From Gari tellinella (lineage: Eukaryota > Mollusca > Bivalvia > Cardiida > Psammobiidae), in assembly GCA_922989275.2 (NCBI GenBank), contig OV277863.1:48590999-48654998 (forward strand): a stretch of 64,000 nt of DNA, written 5' to 3'. Positions 43,424 through 54,309 of this stretch are shown here, piece after piece (the stretch's first letter is position 1; the number at the start of each line of letters is the position of its first letter). A program made the position numbers and the translations under genes. The notes beneath the pieces are model-generated. The model searched no databases, was not told the origin of the DNA, and worked only from the letters and a program-made list of their open reading frames with translations.

Positions 43424-43825
43424 GTTAGTCATTTTTTGTGATAAATGTAAAAAGGTGCTGGTAGAGATACAGTCAGCACTTACTTGTTTTATAAGTGTAA
43501 CAAAGTAATTGGAAGAGTTAAATTAGCTCTTGGTTGGTAATTGCAACAAAGTGCTAGAAGAGATAAGGTTAGCCCTTGGTTGGTAAATGTTACAAAGTGC
43601 TAGAAGAGATAAGGTTAGCCCTTGGTTGATAAATGCAACAAAGTGCTGAAAGAGATAGGTTTTTTTTCTTGTTTGTTTGATGAATATAACAAAGTGCTGG
43701 CAAAGAATTGATCAGCCTTGGTTCATTTGATAAATGTATCAAAATGCTGACTGAGATAAAAAATTATGTATGATAAATTTTACTAAGTGCTGATAGAGAT
43801 GTAGTTAGCACTTGTTTTTTATCCC
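43401..43825 (+). repeat. Tandem array grown from the exon 14 donor site
   Basis: About nine diverged units of 43-51 bp. Each unit is caaagtgctgg-aagagataag-gttagcc-cttggtt-gataaatg with variations. The first unit is the real exon 14 end with donor at 43424. Units four and five repeat agataag|gttagc exactly (GT at 43568 and 43614). Confidence 0.88.
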
Positions 43826-44046
43826 ATTACTCCATAGATATGCTTTAATGCCTTTAATTTAGTTCTCTAAAGAAAGTAGTTCCGGTTTATACACTTATGA
43901 ATTGCACCATAAGATACATTAATTATCTGTATCTTAGCTGCTAAGCAGATAGGTAGCGTAAAGCTTAAGGTGCATCATGTCTTACTTTCAACCTGCTTTA
44001 AGTAGTCACCTGTCTTCAAAACTAGAAACAGGCTATGGGGGAGATT
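43822..44046 (-). mobile_element. Fam-1 MITE with a deleted arm
   Basis: cccattactccatagatatg ... aaacaggctatggggga; only one core A arm. Confidence 0.78.
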
Positions 44047-44138
44047 GTTAGAAAGCTCCAACGTACATGACAATTTATTGTCAATTTGCATGATAATCCA
44101 GGTTTTATTATTTGCTTGTAAATGCCTTTTTGTTTTAG

Positions 44139-44256
44139 CATTTTGGAATTCCTCAGCACTTTGGGATATACTATGCGATGGGTCTAGCCCTGTGTGTTGA
44201 AGGCTTCATGAGTGGCTGCTACCACGTCTGTCCTACAGTGTCCAATTTCCAGTTTG
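44139..44256 (+). CDS. SIDT2: SIDT exon 15: HFGIPQHFG helix and SGCYHVCP metal-site motif
   Basis: Acceptor ttgttttag, donor gtaaga at 44257. Reads [20 protein letters not shown] then [19 protein letters not shown]. The Ser and His of SGCYH correspond to residues of the proposed CREST-superfamily metal site. Confidence 0.97.
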
Positions 44257-44307
44257 GTAAGAGAGAAACTGTTCAATTAGTAAACACAATAGATAGATTT
44301 CTATATA

Positions 44308-44540
44308 ATCTGTTGAACACTAGTGACAAGTGATACACTTACAAACAGTGTATCAGTGAAGAGTATACTTGCCTGATACAAAACAGTGTCTTACCTAGAT
44401 CAGAGGATCCCTCTGATATGGGTCTGGATGGTTTGTGATTTTTGCAGTGTATTGTAAAAAAAAAACGACCACTAATAGTAAAAAAATTACTTGACTTTAT
44501 TTGTAACTGGAATTGTTCATTTGAAGTTTCAAGGCCAAAC
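44308..44540 (+). mobile_element. Fam-2 MITE relic
   Basis: ttgaacactagtgacaagtg ... gaattgttcatttgaagttt c; core B shortened. Confidence 0.7.
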
Positions 44541-44828
44541 CAAACTACAAGGACAGAGAGACAGTTTGGAGCTTAATTCTTTAATACACATGCAATTTTC
44601 ACAATCAAAATGCCTAGTGTCTACATTTAAAAAATAAATACAGACAACAGTTTTTAAGTAGACAGTGAGTATCATTGATGTGAAAGAGTTAAACCTTCCT
44701 CAACAGTTGTCAACCTCTTATAACTGTAGGACTTTTCCGCTTTAATTTATCCAGCACTTATCTGCAAACTACTTCATGTAATAAAACTTCATTTGGTGGC
44801 TGCTGAAAAATAGTTACTGTATACTGCT

Positions 44829-45055
44829 TTAACACATTCACCCCTATCCACCAGTATACTCGTCATTTACAAACAGTGTACCTGTGAGGATTACACTTGT
44901 CCTATGTCATATATTAGGGAGCCCTCTGATCAGGGTCTATACTGTTTGTCATTTTGAGTCATATTGTTTAAATCAACCATAAATAGTAAAAAATGGACTA
45001 GACTTATCTTGAAATCGGAATTGTCCATTAAAAGTTTCAGGGGTGAATGAGTTAA
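44829..45055 (+). mobile_element. Fam-2 MITE with a deleted arm
   Basis: TTAACACATTCACCCCTATC to ggggtgaatgag-TTAA; core B keeps one arm. Confidence 0.85.
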
Positions 45056-45191
45056 AAGTGAGTTTTGAACAATTTGATTTTAAAAGATAAATAATACAGT
45101 TCCTTGGAGTTATCACTCAATGCTTAGCCAGGGCAGGTCTTTCGGAGCTGTTTTTCAGATGTCAAATATTGGCTTGCTTTGTTTTTTTCAG

Positions 45192-45328
45192 ACACGTCCT
45201 TCATGTACATAATGGCTTGTCTGTGTATTCTGAAAATCTACCAGAACCGTCACCCAGACATCACAGCCAAGTCTCATTCCTCCCTGCTGGTAATGGCATT
45301 AATTATCATCATAGCTGTCATTGGAGTG
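45192..45328 (+). CDS. SIDT2: SIDT exon 16: DTSFMYIM helix and next helix
   Basis: Acceptor gtttttttcag, donor gtgagt at 45329. Reads DTSFMYIMACLCILKIYQNR then HPDITAKSHSSLLVMALIII and IAVIGV. The first Asp is the conserved metal-site Asp; KxYQxRHPDI is diagnostic. Confidence 0.97.
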
Positions 45329-45427
45329 GTGAGTCTATCTTAATACAACTTGAGATACATGCCCTATATAAACAGTATTCCTTTTTTATGCTTAGAGTAT
45401 GCAAGTCTCAGGCTCCATATAAGAGCT

Positions 45428-45830
45428 TTTAGCTCACCTGAGCTAGCTCAGGGTGAGCTTTTGCAATCCTTGAATGTCAGTCGTTCGTCATTTGTCGTTT
45501 GTCGTCAATAATTTTAGTGTTTATTCTCTAGAGGCCACAATTTTAATCCAATCTTTCTGTAACTTGCTCAGATTGTATATTACAATAAGAGTTCAGATGA
45601 GTTCGATTATGGTTGAAATCAGACCAATAGGTCAAGAGTTATCTACCTTTGAATTGCTGAAAATGCCATATTTAACAGTGTTTACCCTCTAGAGGCCACA
45701 ATTTGTAACTACTCATTAGAATCGTCTTGAAGAGACAATTCTAATTATTAGTCACACCATAGGGTTGAATGAAGTCATAAAGATTGAAGTTTTAAAAATA
45801 CTCCCCTTATCTAGAGCCTTGTTGTCACTG
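45428..45830 (+). mobile_element. Composite-element leader followed by Fam-8 fragment
   Basis: tttagctcacctgagctagc tcagggtgagctttt, then ctctagaggccacaatttt twice; at 45703 Fam-8 core tactcattagaatcgtctt begins and ends ccccttatctagagcc. Confidence 0.6.
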
Positions 45831-46319
45831 TTGTCAGTGAAGACCCACATCAGAGGTCTCCTACAAGATCCCTCTGATCAGGGTCTATACTGTAAAACAA
45901 ACAACCATAATATGTCTGCTTTAATTAACCATTTCTTGACTGACCTTTAAAATGGACTCTTCCACTTTCTGAATAATGACCAGTTACTTTGTTCTTTGAG
46001 GGATTCAGTTCCAAAGTAATTCTTTTTCTTGCTATCGATAATGAAGATGCTATCAATGTCGCCTGAGGTTACTTTGTAGTCAAAATTCTGATTATCAAAG
46101 GAATCAAAAGAAATTAAAGGCATGACAACCAGTGAACACCTGGTTATAAGGGTCCTACAGTTGTCCTCTGATCTACACTGTTTATAAATGATGTATATAC
46201 TTACTTCTTTGAGAGCCCCTCTAATATGTGTTTACCCCATGTTCAAATGATGTATATACATATGTACTCAATTCATGTACAGCAAAGATTAACAATTTTT
46301 CAATCATCTTCTATTTCAG

Positions 46320-46422
46320 GTATATGGAACGAATGTTTTCTGGATATTGTTTGCCTTAGTTTATATGTTAGGTTCACTGATCCTCAGTATCCACCTGTAC
46401 TACATGGGAAGATGGAGCTTAG
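46320..46422 (+). CDS. SIDT2: SIDT exon 17: LYYMGRW helix
   Basis: Acceptor ttctatttcag, donor gtaagt at 46423. Reads VYGTNVFWILFALVYMLGSL then ILSIHLYYMGRWSL, matching FWIxFxxxxxxxxxLLSxxLYYMGRW. Confidence 0.96.
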
Positions 46423-46457
46423 GTAAGTCTCTGTTACACCAAGTCTGTGTATGCCTG

Positions 46458-46882
46458 TTAACCCATTACTCCCTATATATGCCTTTTTACAGTGCTCCAG
46501 ATAAGGAGTAAATTGAACAAATCCAACATTTTCTCACACATTTCAGCATCAAATCTAATGATGTTACTACTCAATAGAACCGTCCTGAAGAGACGATTCT
46601 AATGAGTTGTGACAACATTGGATTTAATGTAGAAATAAGAGAAATAAAGATTTTAGTCTTTGAAATACAGGTACTACCCTCTTCTTGAGCTCTGTTTTTA
46701 CGTATTTATTTATTCATGCATTAAAGATAATAGTTCAAATTCATACAGTCATGTACATGTACCATAAGAAATATTTTCTACATGCTATCAGATGGTAGCT
46801 TAAAGCAGGCAGAAAGTAAAGCAGAATGCACCTTAAGGCGCATTCTGCTTTACGGTCAACCTGTTTTAATTGGTCCCCTGCC
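46458..46882 (-). mobile_element. Fam-1 MITE hosting a Fam-8 copy
   Basis: ttaacccattactccctata left; core A at 46798-46870. Split at cttttta by the insert. Confidence 0.82.
46489..46695. mobile_element. Fam-8 MITE with 6-bp target duplication
   Basis: CAGTGCTCCAGATAAGGAG ... TTGAGCTCTG; the host hexamer ttttta is present on both sides. Confidence 0.85.
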
Positions 46883-46904
46883 TTCAATACTTCAGGAATT
46901 CTTA

Positions 46905-47395
46905 TAAACCCAATAAATCTTAGCAAGGAGTATATTCATCCTTTAACAAAGAATAAACCTGTGAAGAAAACTGTTGTCCTATGTAAACAGCGAAGACCCA
47001 GATCAGAGGTCCTCTGATCAGGTTCTGCACTGTCTGTCACTATCCAATGTACCCTTAACATATCCTAGAAATGTAAAAAATGGGCTAAAGTTAATTGGAA
47101 ACTGGCATAGTGCATTGCAGTTTCAGGGATGAATGATTTACGGTAATGTAAATTTGTACTTAACTCTTTCAACGCCATGGACCATTTTGATGTATACTCA
47201 TTACATTTGCAAACAGTGCAGACCCAGATCAGAGGGCTCCTATAGGAGCCATCTGATCAGGGTTTACACTGCTTGCTAATTTCAACCAGAATTTGTTAAA
47301 GTACCTAAAATTACAAGCAGACTGGTTCATGTTTTGGAAATTAAATGATCCACATAGGGAACCTCATAACCCACAAGAGTTACTTAGTGTTGAAA
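46905..47395 (+). mobile_element. Two Fam-2 type copies in row
   Basis: First (46905-47145) has eroded ends and a core B half. Second (47160-47395) begins ttaactctttcaacgccatg with core B apex ctcctataggag. Confidence 0.72.
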
Positions 47396-47431
47396 GATAA
47401 AATGAATATACATGTATTGTGATTTTTTTAG

Positions 47432-47505
47432 ACCGATATGTGTTTAAGCGACTGTGTGTGTTGATAAGAACAGACTGGCTTACCTGTCGCAGACCAGTTT
47501 ATATG
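47432..47505 (+). CDS. SIDT2: SIDT exon 18: cytoplasmic linker
   Basis: Acceptor attttttag, donor gtatgt at 47506. Reads DRYVFKRLCVLIRTDWLTCR then RPVYM, aligned with DxGIFRRxLxVLYTDCIRQCxxPLY of vertebrates. Confidence 0.93.
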
Positions 47506-47707
47506 GTATGTTGTATTACATGTACTTGTACTTTGAATAGGGAAATATTAAAAAGGAGATACAATGGCCACAACTAAACATTTCCAAAAAGTAGATGTCT
47601 CCAGAAGTCTCTGGTTGTTCCTTTACAAAAGTATGTTAGGATGCTTATACCCTTGCCTGATAAATGTTAATGTACTTAAGAAAACACTGATGATGTTGAA
47701 TGCATAC

Positions 47708-47876
47708 ACATTACCAGTTGACAGTCCGATACAGAGTGATGTATTTAGCTCGAGACGTTTTTGGCCGAAATAGCCGATCTGACGAGCGCCTTGGCGCGAG
47801 TCTGATCGGTTGTTTCCGCCAAAAACGCCAAGAGCTAAATGCAACACTCTGTATCGGACTGTCAACTGGTAATGTG
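47708..47876. repeat. 169-bp palindrome (SIDT intron 18)
   Basis: cacattaccagttgacagtc cgatacagagt and complement close an almost perfect hairpin; apex gacgagcgccttggcgcgag. Confidence 0.9.
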
Positions 47877-48219
47877 TTTATTATATGCCTTGAATACACT
47901 CCAGAAACAACTAAAAAGTTGTTTAAATAATTTTATATCCAGAACCATTAGTTATTTGAAGCAGAACAAAGAATTATTGTAGGCCACAAAGATTAACGCG
48001 GGACTTGTACCTGAACGTAAACGACGTCACGCTAAATCGAAAACGAGGTTGGAGTAAAATACAAGGTGGCTGATACAAGGTGGCTGATACAGACTCTTGT
48101 ATTTTACTCTGCAGATACACGCGAAAAAGCTCGATATCATACGAAGGCATATAATAAAGGTGTTTACTGAAAGCAACAGGAAAGTAAAGCAGAACTTTGT
48201 TCATTACCATTGTTTTGCA

Positions 48220-48446
48220 TTACCCCATAGCCTGTTTCTAGAATTGAAAATAGGTGACAGCTTAAAGCAGGTTGAAAATAAAGCAGAATGCGCCTTAAGG
48301 CACATTCTACTTTACTTTCAGCCTGCTTTAAGCTACCATCTGCTAGAATATATAAAATAGTTCAAATGAAATATTATACTCATAACTGAATTTCTTGAGC
48401 GGAGGAATAAATGACAGGCATAAAAAGGCGTATGTATGGGTTAAAT
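48220..48446 (+). mobile_element. Fam-1 MITE, left TTAA lost
   Basis: cattaccccatagcctgttt ... cgtatgtatggg-TTAA; core A intact. Confidence 0.85.
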
Positions 48447-48524
48447 AACTCTGTCAGTGGCATAACCATATGACTAAACACAGGTTTGACTTTATAGAAA
48501 GAAGGTACCTTTTTCTTCTTGCAG

Positions 48525-48571
48525 AACAGACTGGTTTTGTTAATCATTGGGAACATCATTAATTGGAGCAT
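48525..48571 (+). CDS. SIDT2: SIDT exon 19: NRLVLLIIGNIINWS helix
   Basis: Acceptor cttcttgcag, donor gtaagt at 48572; 47 nt. Ends with 2 nt (at) of a split Ile codon that either exon 20 version can complete. Matches RMVLLxxGNxINWS. Confidence 0.94.
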
Positions 48572-48762
48572 GTAAGTATAAGTAATCTTGATGAATAACT
48601 CAGTTACCTAGTTAACAAAATAATATCTACATGTAATTGTATATATAAGACAGCAATTAATTGTATGTATAGTTAATTAGATAACAACTAACTGTATGCG
48701 GTTAACAAAATAACAACTAACTTTATGACTGTATAGTTAACAAATAACATATTGTTTCAGGA

Positions 48763-49912
48763 CTCCAGATAATTTTGCTTCTAATCAGTACAGTACTGAT
48801 CAATTTTGAAAACAATCAGTGCCCAGATTTTTTAATCAGTACACATGGATTTTCAATTCATCGGCAGATCGCGGGTTAAATGGCCAACTTTAGAAGAAAG
48901 GAAAAATAATGCCTCAGTAATTATGCTATACAACGTTTCAAATAACCTAATAGTTGTAGACCATAAACATCTCCATCCGTCAAGAAATCTCAACTTTGTC
49001 ATACCTTTCTCTACTAGGACACCGTATCACTCAAACTCATTCTTTCCACGTACCATCAGACTGGAATAATCTACCACACAGCACTAAGGCCAGTGACAGT
49101 CTCACAAGCTTCACTGTCAGCCTCAGATCTCACAACCCCTTACTGCATAAGTTGTTTTTAACTTTTTTAACCTCTGTTTATAATTGATCTTTCAGCTCTG
49201 CATTGTTTATAATTATTTTTTACTTTTTTAACACTGTCCCCGACCTTCCTGTCATTGTCAGAAATTGACAGTAGGGAGTAATAAAGTAGAAGTAGAAGAT
49301 AAAATATTAGATTATTGAAAATCCTAATTTACCTACATGTATATAAATTACGATTTTCAAGAATCTAACATTTTAGCCGCTTAGGCGGGTTTTTTCTCTG
49401 CCGATGAAACAACATTCAAATTTATATTGTTCAACAAACTACCACAAGTTTCATTAGGTGTTAGTTCCTTTAAATCAGATAGCTGACAACCGACAGTCTT
49501 CAACTTTCTATCGTTTTTCTGACTCTTCCATGCCAAGATTGACATTTTGTTGCGAGGTTTTCAACCAAAACACTTTTCGGAGAACTTGGATTTTATCGTC
49601 CATATATCAATGCAGATATAGATGAATATGCCAGTGCGTAGTAACCTCCCTTTGCTAACGGTGGGCAAGTAAAAAAATACCATACGATAAAACGAAGCTT
49701 CATTACGAGACTACCAATCAATAAAATTTGACATGTTGCGGTTGACTATTTGCAAATACATGTATCGGTATGACAAAAACTCGGCTTTTGATTTTATACA
49801 AGTGTCTCTGAGAATTTCTCACGTACACAGTACTTCAATATTTTGAAATTAACGGGTACACGGTCGAAACGTTCGTGTATTTCACTGAGTACGCGGGCTT
49901 ATCTGGAGCCCT
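48763..49912. mobile_element. Large Fam-8-type element, about 1.15 kb
   Basis: caggactccagataattttg at the left and cttatctggagccctg at the right; the hexamer ttgttt flanks both ends. Carries a LINE 3' relic inside. Confidence 0.65.
48865..49300 (+). pseudogene. LINE reverse-transcriptase C-terminal relic
   Basis: KWPTLEERKNNASVIMLYNV ... TRTPYHSNSFFPRTIR then, in another frame, DWNNLPHSTKASDSLTSFTV. The two frames meet near 49061, consistent with a one-base loss. Ends in a tagaag-rich tail. Non-functional. Confidence 0.8.
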
Positions 49913-49934
49913 GTTGTTTGTATAGCCAATAAAA

Positions 49935-50050
49935 TATTATTAATTTATGAAACTGCTCTTCTCTAGTAATTTGACCTCTAAGGGCCTTTTTAAAGAAAAA
50001 GGCCCTTAGAGGTCAAAATATTAGAAAAGAGCAGTTTTATAAATTACAAA
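49935..50050. repeat. Palindrome, about 100 bp
   Basis: gaaactgctcttctctagta atttgacctctaagggcc and complement around tttttaaagaaaaa. Confidence 0.88.
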
Positions 50051-50337
50051 TGTTATATTATTTTAATTCCCTATTTGAAATATTGTTATAATTATTGTGG
50101 AGTTTTAATAAGATAACAACTAACTGTATGTAATGAAATAACTAACTGTATGTGTATAGTTAACAAAATAACAACTAACTGTATGTGTATAGTTAACAGT
50201 AAAATAACAACTACATGTAACTTTATTCTGCAAGGACAATCTTTGCAGTTTGAACATGTTCAGGGCCACTTAATATAATGTTGATCCTCCATATCTAGAT
50301 CCAAACTATGGTTAATCATAGAATGCTTAGCGTGATA

Positions 50338-50637
50338 CAGTACTGAATCTTATTAAATTAACAATTTTTGCGATTCGCTTGCAATTCGATGGCGATTCAC
50401 TTGCGATTTCAAAATACTAATTTACACTCGGATAATTTTTCTTGAGTGGTGTATCTCACAAATGTTCGCAAATATGCCTTCGTTAATTTTTTCGATTCCA
50501 TTTTTGTCACAACCTCTTCTGAAAATTCGCGTTAAAGTATTCAAACATAGGATTTGTTTTTTGAAGCGCCCGATTCGATGGCAATTCGATGGCAATTCGC
50601 TTGCGATTATCAATTTAATTTAATAAGGTTCAGTACT
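50338..50637. mobile_element. Fam-11 TA-flanked element
   Basis: cagtactgaatcttattaaa ... tttaataaggttcagtactg with TA on both sides; sub-terminal gcgattcgcttgc repeats. Confidence 0.85.
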
Positions 50638-50889
50638 GTAAGACTATCATTTCCAAATAGTTTGGATCAATATTAAAGACAGCTTAGCACTGGGTATGAT
50701 CAGAATTCAAACTGTTTGACACTCATAGCAATGTTTATTTAATGAACATGCCTAAAATTTAACTTATAAAAATCACAACAATTTTATAATCAGACATTAT
50801 AACATCATGGAAAGTATTAAGAAAAAGAAGCTATATGCTAACCTACTGTATATCCTCATATAAACAACCCCTTGGGGGTGATGCTTACA

Positions 50890-51215
50890 AAGCTTAAAGT
50901 AGACTGAAAGTAAAGCAGAATGCTCCTTAACCCTTTCAACCCTAATCCCGCATATAGGCGTTCTTTTCAAACAGTATACATGTGAAAAGGGCATATGTCC
51001 TATGCAAACAGTGAAAACCCAGATCAGAGGGCTCCTTAAGGAGCCCTCTGATCTGGGTCTTCACTGTTTGTCATAATGCTAAACATTGACAAAAACAACC
51101 CTTAAAAGTCAGAAATGGACTAGACTAAAATGGAAACTGGGATTGTCCATTTGAAGTTTCAGGGAGGAAAGAGTTAAGGATCATTCTGTTTTACTTTGAG
51201 CTTGCTTTAAGCAAG
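50890..51215 (+). mobile_element. Fam-1 hairpin hosting a Fam-2 copy at its apex
   Basis: gcttaaagtagactgaaagt aaagcagaatgctcc-TTAA before and TTAA-ggatcattctgttttact after the insertion. Confidence 0.85.
50927..51177 (+). mobile_element. Fam-2 MITE, young-looking, just upstream of exon 20a
   Basis: TTAACCCTTTCAACCCTAAT to agggaggaaagag-TTAA, core B apex ctccttaaggag. Confidence 0.94.
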
Positions 51216-51261
51216 TTTCAGATGTGGTTGTGTTACGTTTCTAATGTGTTATTTTTCACAG

Positions 51262-51367
51262 TGCACTGTATGGGGGTATAAGTGCCCCTACAGATTTTGC
51301 TAGTCTCTTGTTGGGGGTGTTCATAGTAAATTTACTTTACTATGTAGTCTATTACTTCGTTATGAAG
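51262..51367 (+). CDS. SIDT2: SIDT exon 20a: alternative membrane segment, version a
   Basis: Acceptor atttttcacag, donor gtaagg at 51368; 106 nt. Reads ALYGGISAPTDFASLLLGVF then IVNLLYYVVYYFVMK. It aligns to [35 protein letters not shown] of vertebrates. Same length and phase as exon 20b. Using both copies shifts the frame and meets TGA after ten codons; skipping both also gives an early TGA in exon 21. Confidence 0.95.
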
Positions 51368-51517
51368 GTAAGGTATGCAGCTACCTTTCCTCGTGTATTG
51401 TGACCTGTTTGTGCCTGGAATGTCTAAATGGATGCTTCCTATATGCTTGTTGAATGAGTTTATTATCAACTACAAGGGAATAATATAGACACTGTCCGTT
51501 ATATTTTACTATACATA

Positions 51518-51710
51518 CAGTCAAACTTCTATAGCTCGAAGTCGGTTAAGTCGAACATACCCATATTTTAAAGTTAAAACGTGGCTTAGCCACGTTTTAA
51601 CTTTGAAATACAGGTATGTTCGACTTAACCGAGCATGAAATAATGCAGTTCATATGTTGAACTATCGGATAGTTCGAGTTAAGCGAGTTCGAGATATCGA
51701 AGTTTGACTG
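51518..51710. mobile_element. Fam-12 TA-flanked palindromic element
   Basis: CAGTCAAACTTCTATAGCTC ... atcgaagtttgactg with TA on both sides. Inner palindrome around acgtggcttagccacgt; lies between exons 20a and 20b. Confidence 0.92.
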
Positions 51711-51759
51711 TAAATGAAACTTGTGTACAGTGACAACTCAGTGAAGAAACAATGTGACT

Positions 51760-52010
51760 TTAACACTTTACCCAATAGCCTATTCCTAGTTTTGAAGACA
51801 GGTAAGCACTTAAAGCAGATTAAAGGTAAAGCAGAATGCACCTTAAGGCACATTCTTGTTCATTTTTAGCCTGCTTTAAGCTACTATCTGCTAGGATATG
51901 GAAAGCATTTCTTATGCTGCATATATTGACTGTATAAAGAGGAACTATTTTCTTCTGTGGAGGAATAAATTAAAGGTGTTAAAAGACATATATATTGGGT
52001 AATGGATTAA
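51760..52010 (+). mobile_element. Fam-1 MITE
   Basis: TTAACACTTTACCCAATAGC to ttgggtaatgga-TTAA; the end TTAA also starts a Fam-2 relic (52007-52250). Confidence 0.9.
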
Positions 52011-52390
52011 CACATTCAACCCTAGGGATAAGTATATTAATCATCTTTTGAAAGCACAACTCCTGTGTGAAAAGAGTGCTGTATAAATCTGGTATAATAG
52101 TAATCTATAAACACTACCTATTAAGAGTATACTTGTCCTAGTTGTGAATAGTGTAGATCTTGTTCAGAGGGCTCCTCCATGGTCTGCTCTGTTTGCCATA
52201 TCACTTAACATCAATGAGGCATACCCTTCAAGGGTCAGTATATACTATCTACCTGTACTTTACAAAAATTGGAAGAATTCATAAAAGGGGATCCTAGCGC
52301 AGTAGGCATTTATAGGTGCAACACAATCCTATCCTCAAACCTCACACCTCCATCATAGTCTTCATATAAGGTCTATATAATCAGGATTTA

Positions 52391-52595
52391 CAGTAAAACC
52401 TCTCTATTACCACCACTTAAAAGATGGTGAATTGATTGTTTAAAACACAATTAACAGCTTAAAGCAAGGTGACAGTAAAACAGAAAGTTCCTAAAGGAAC
52501 TTTCTGTTTTACTGTCACCTTACTTTAAGCAGTTACCTACCTTTAACACCTAACAATTAACACAATTTAGTGGTCGTAATAGTGAGGTATTACTG
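52391..52595. mobile_element. Fam-5 MITE
   Basis: CAGTAAAACCTCTCTATTAC ... gtaatagtgaggtattactg; core apex gttcctaaaggaac. Confidence 0.92.
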
Positions 52596-52639
52596 GCTTG
52601 TTCCCTGCCTTCCCTTATAAATAGCATTTGACTGAACTA

Positions 52640-52860
52640 TGGACAGAACATGTAGCAAGACGTAGCTTGAGATCCTCAGTTTCTGTAACAGCTTGCTGTA
52701 ATGTACCATCTTACATACGCAAAATGTTTGTTGACAGAGATTTTTAAAACTTGGACCGAAATTATTAAACAATTTAACATCACATGTGAAAATTCTGAAT
52801 CGGGGGATGTTTTTATGAAAAATCTCAAAACACTACTCTTCAGAATTTTTTACTGATGGT
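52640..52860 (+). pseudogene. LINE C-terminal relic between exons 20a and 20b
   Basis: EHVARRSLRSSVSVTACCNV then, after frame changes, LGPKLLNNLTSHVK and VFMKNLKTLLFRIFY. The RSLRSS...xxPKLxNNLPxHxK...FKxxLKTxLF pattern is typical of LINE ORF2 ends; several frame breaks. Confidence 0.65.
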
Positions 52861-53264
52861 TTGAAGTAAGTGTGTGATTGCAAAATAGTTTTCAGTGTTT
52901 TTGAAATATTTAGATACCTATATATACACTTTGGTTCTGTACTTTGATTTTTGTACTTAGCTCCTTAAGGAGCTGTCTGATCTAGATCTATTGCAATACA
53001 TTGCTAAAACAACCCTAAATAGTAAAAAATTGGCTAGACTTATCCATTTGAATTTTCAGGAAGGAAATAGTGAATGATTTTAAACCCTGAACCGACCCAT
53101 GCACAGCCATCTCAGACCATCATACACACACAGTCAAACTTATGTTTAGTGGTCTGTCAAAAGAAGGTGCAGTCTTTAATACTAGCGACAGCTTAACATA
53201 GGACAAAAGTAATGCAGAAAGCTCCTTTAGGAACTATCTGCTTGACTTCTGTTCTGCATTAACA

Positions 53265-53740
53265 CATCCAGCTCTTGGAATGAGTATGTTCATCATTTAC
53301 AGTGCATCTGTTAACTCTTTGAACCCTAGTCACGCATATGTGCGTCATTTGCAAACAGCGTACATGTGAGGAGTACACTTGTCCTATGCAAACAGTGTTG
53401 ACCCTGATCAGAGGGCTCCTTAAGGAGCCCTCTGATCAGGGTCTACACTGTTTGTCATTTTGACATATATTGTAAAAATCAACCCTTAAATGTCAAAAAT
53501 GGACTAGGCTAAATTGAAAATTAAAATTGTCCATTTGAGGTTTCAGGGAGGAAAGGGTTAAAATACACAATGTCATGGTCAATGCAAACAGTATAGACCC
53601 TGATTAGAGGACCAGGGTTGCACTGTTTGCCACTTTGCAATATATTGTAAAGACCAATTCTTAATAATCAAACATGGACTAGACTTAAGTAGAAACTGGG
53701 ATTGTCCATTTGAAGTTTCTGGGGTGAATAAGTTGAGCCT
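53265..53740 (+). mobile_element. Fam-2 cluster, intact copy inside a relic
   Basis: Intact copy 53311-53561 (TTAACTCTTTGAACCCTAGT to gggaggaaaggg-TTAA, apex ctccttaaggag). Relics on both sides, including a core B half at 53583-53632. Confidence 0.85.
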
Positions 53741-53849
53741 TCAAAGAATATCTGCAGAACACAGGTGTGACTGTAAAACTAATGTCCAGATAGCTTGAAT
53801 AAGGCAAGGAGAATAGTTACTGTATAATATTTTGAAAGTGCTTACATTT

Positions 53850-54300
53850 TATGCCCCCATGATCAAAATGAGGGACATACATGTACTATTTTACAACTGT
53901 TACTCTGTTTGTCCAATTGTTCCTTAGTCCATCCATCCACGTATATGGTACATATTTTTTCTATCCCAGATGTGCATATCGTCAAGAATTTTATGTTTCT
54001 TCATATTTTAAAAGAATCACTGTTGGTTAAACTTAGTCAATTTTTACATATACCTGTACATGCAGCTAGTGAACACACCCATGTCCATGTTTGAAAAATG
54101 ATTTTTTTCTCACAAATTTCAGTTTTCATACATCTCTGTTACTAAAGAGTTAATTGAATGCAGTACAGAGACCATGTCAAAATGCTTAGCTAGTCATGTT
54201 AGCAGCATGTATTGATCGAACTTTAACCATTTCCCCCCATAGAAGCATCCTATAGTGCATATACTTTTCACTCGTAGAGATGCCTTTTCAAGTTTTTACT
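53850..54300 (+). other. Composite-element relic, otherwise unassigned
   Basis: tatgcccccatgatcaaaat gaggg start and gtccatccatcc leader; nothing else recognised. Confidence 0.4.
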
Positions 54301-54309
54301 ATGCCTCTT

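Larger units (their letters stand above)
48575..50240 (+). repeat. Minisatellite split by insertions
   Basis: Units aataacaactaactgtatgt gtatagttaacaa occur at 48600-48760 and again at 50105-50225; the 1.3 kb between holds a Fam-8-type element and a palindrome. Confidence 0.75.

Noticed and set aside
48845..49187. Two overlapping open frames as a host gene
   Set aside because: They are the frameshifted C-terminal end of a LINE protein inside an intron.
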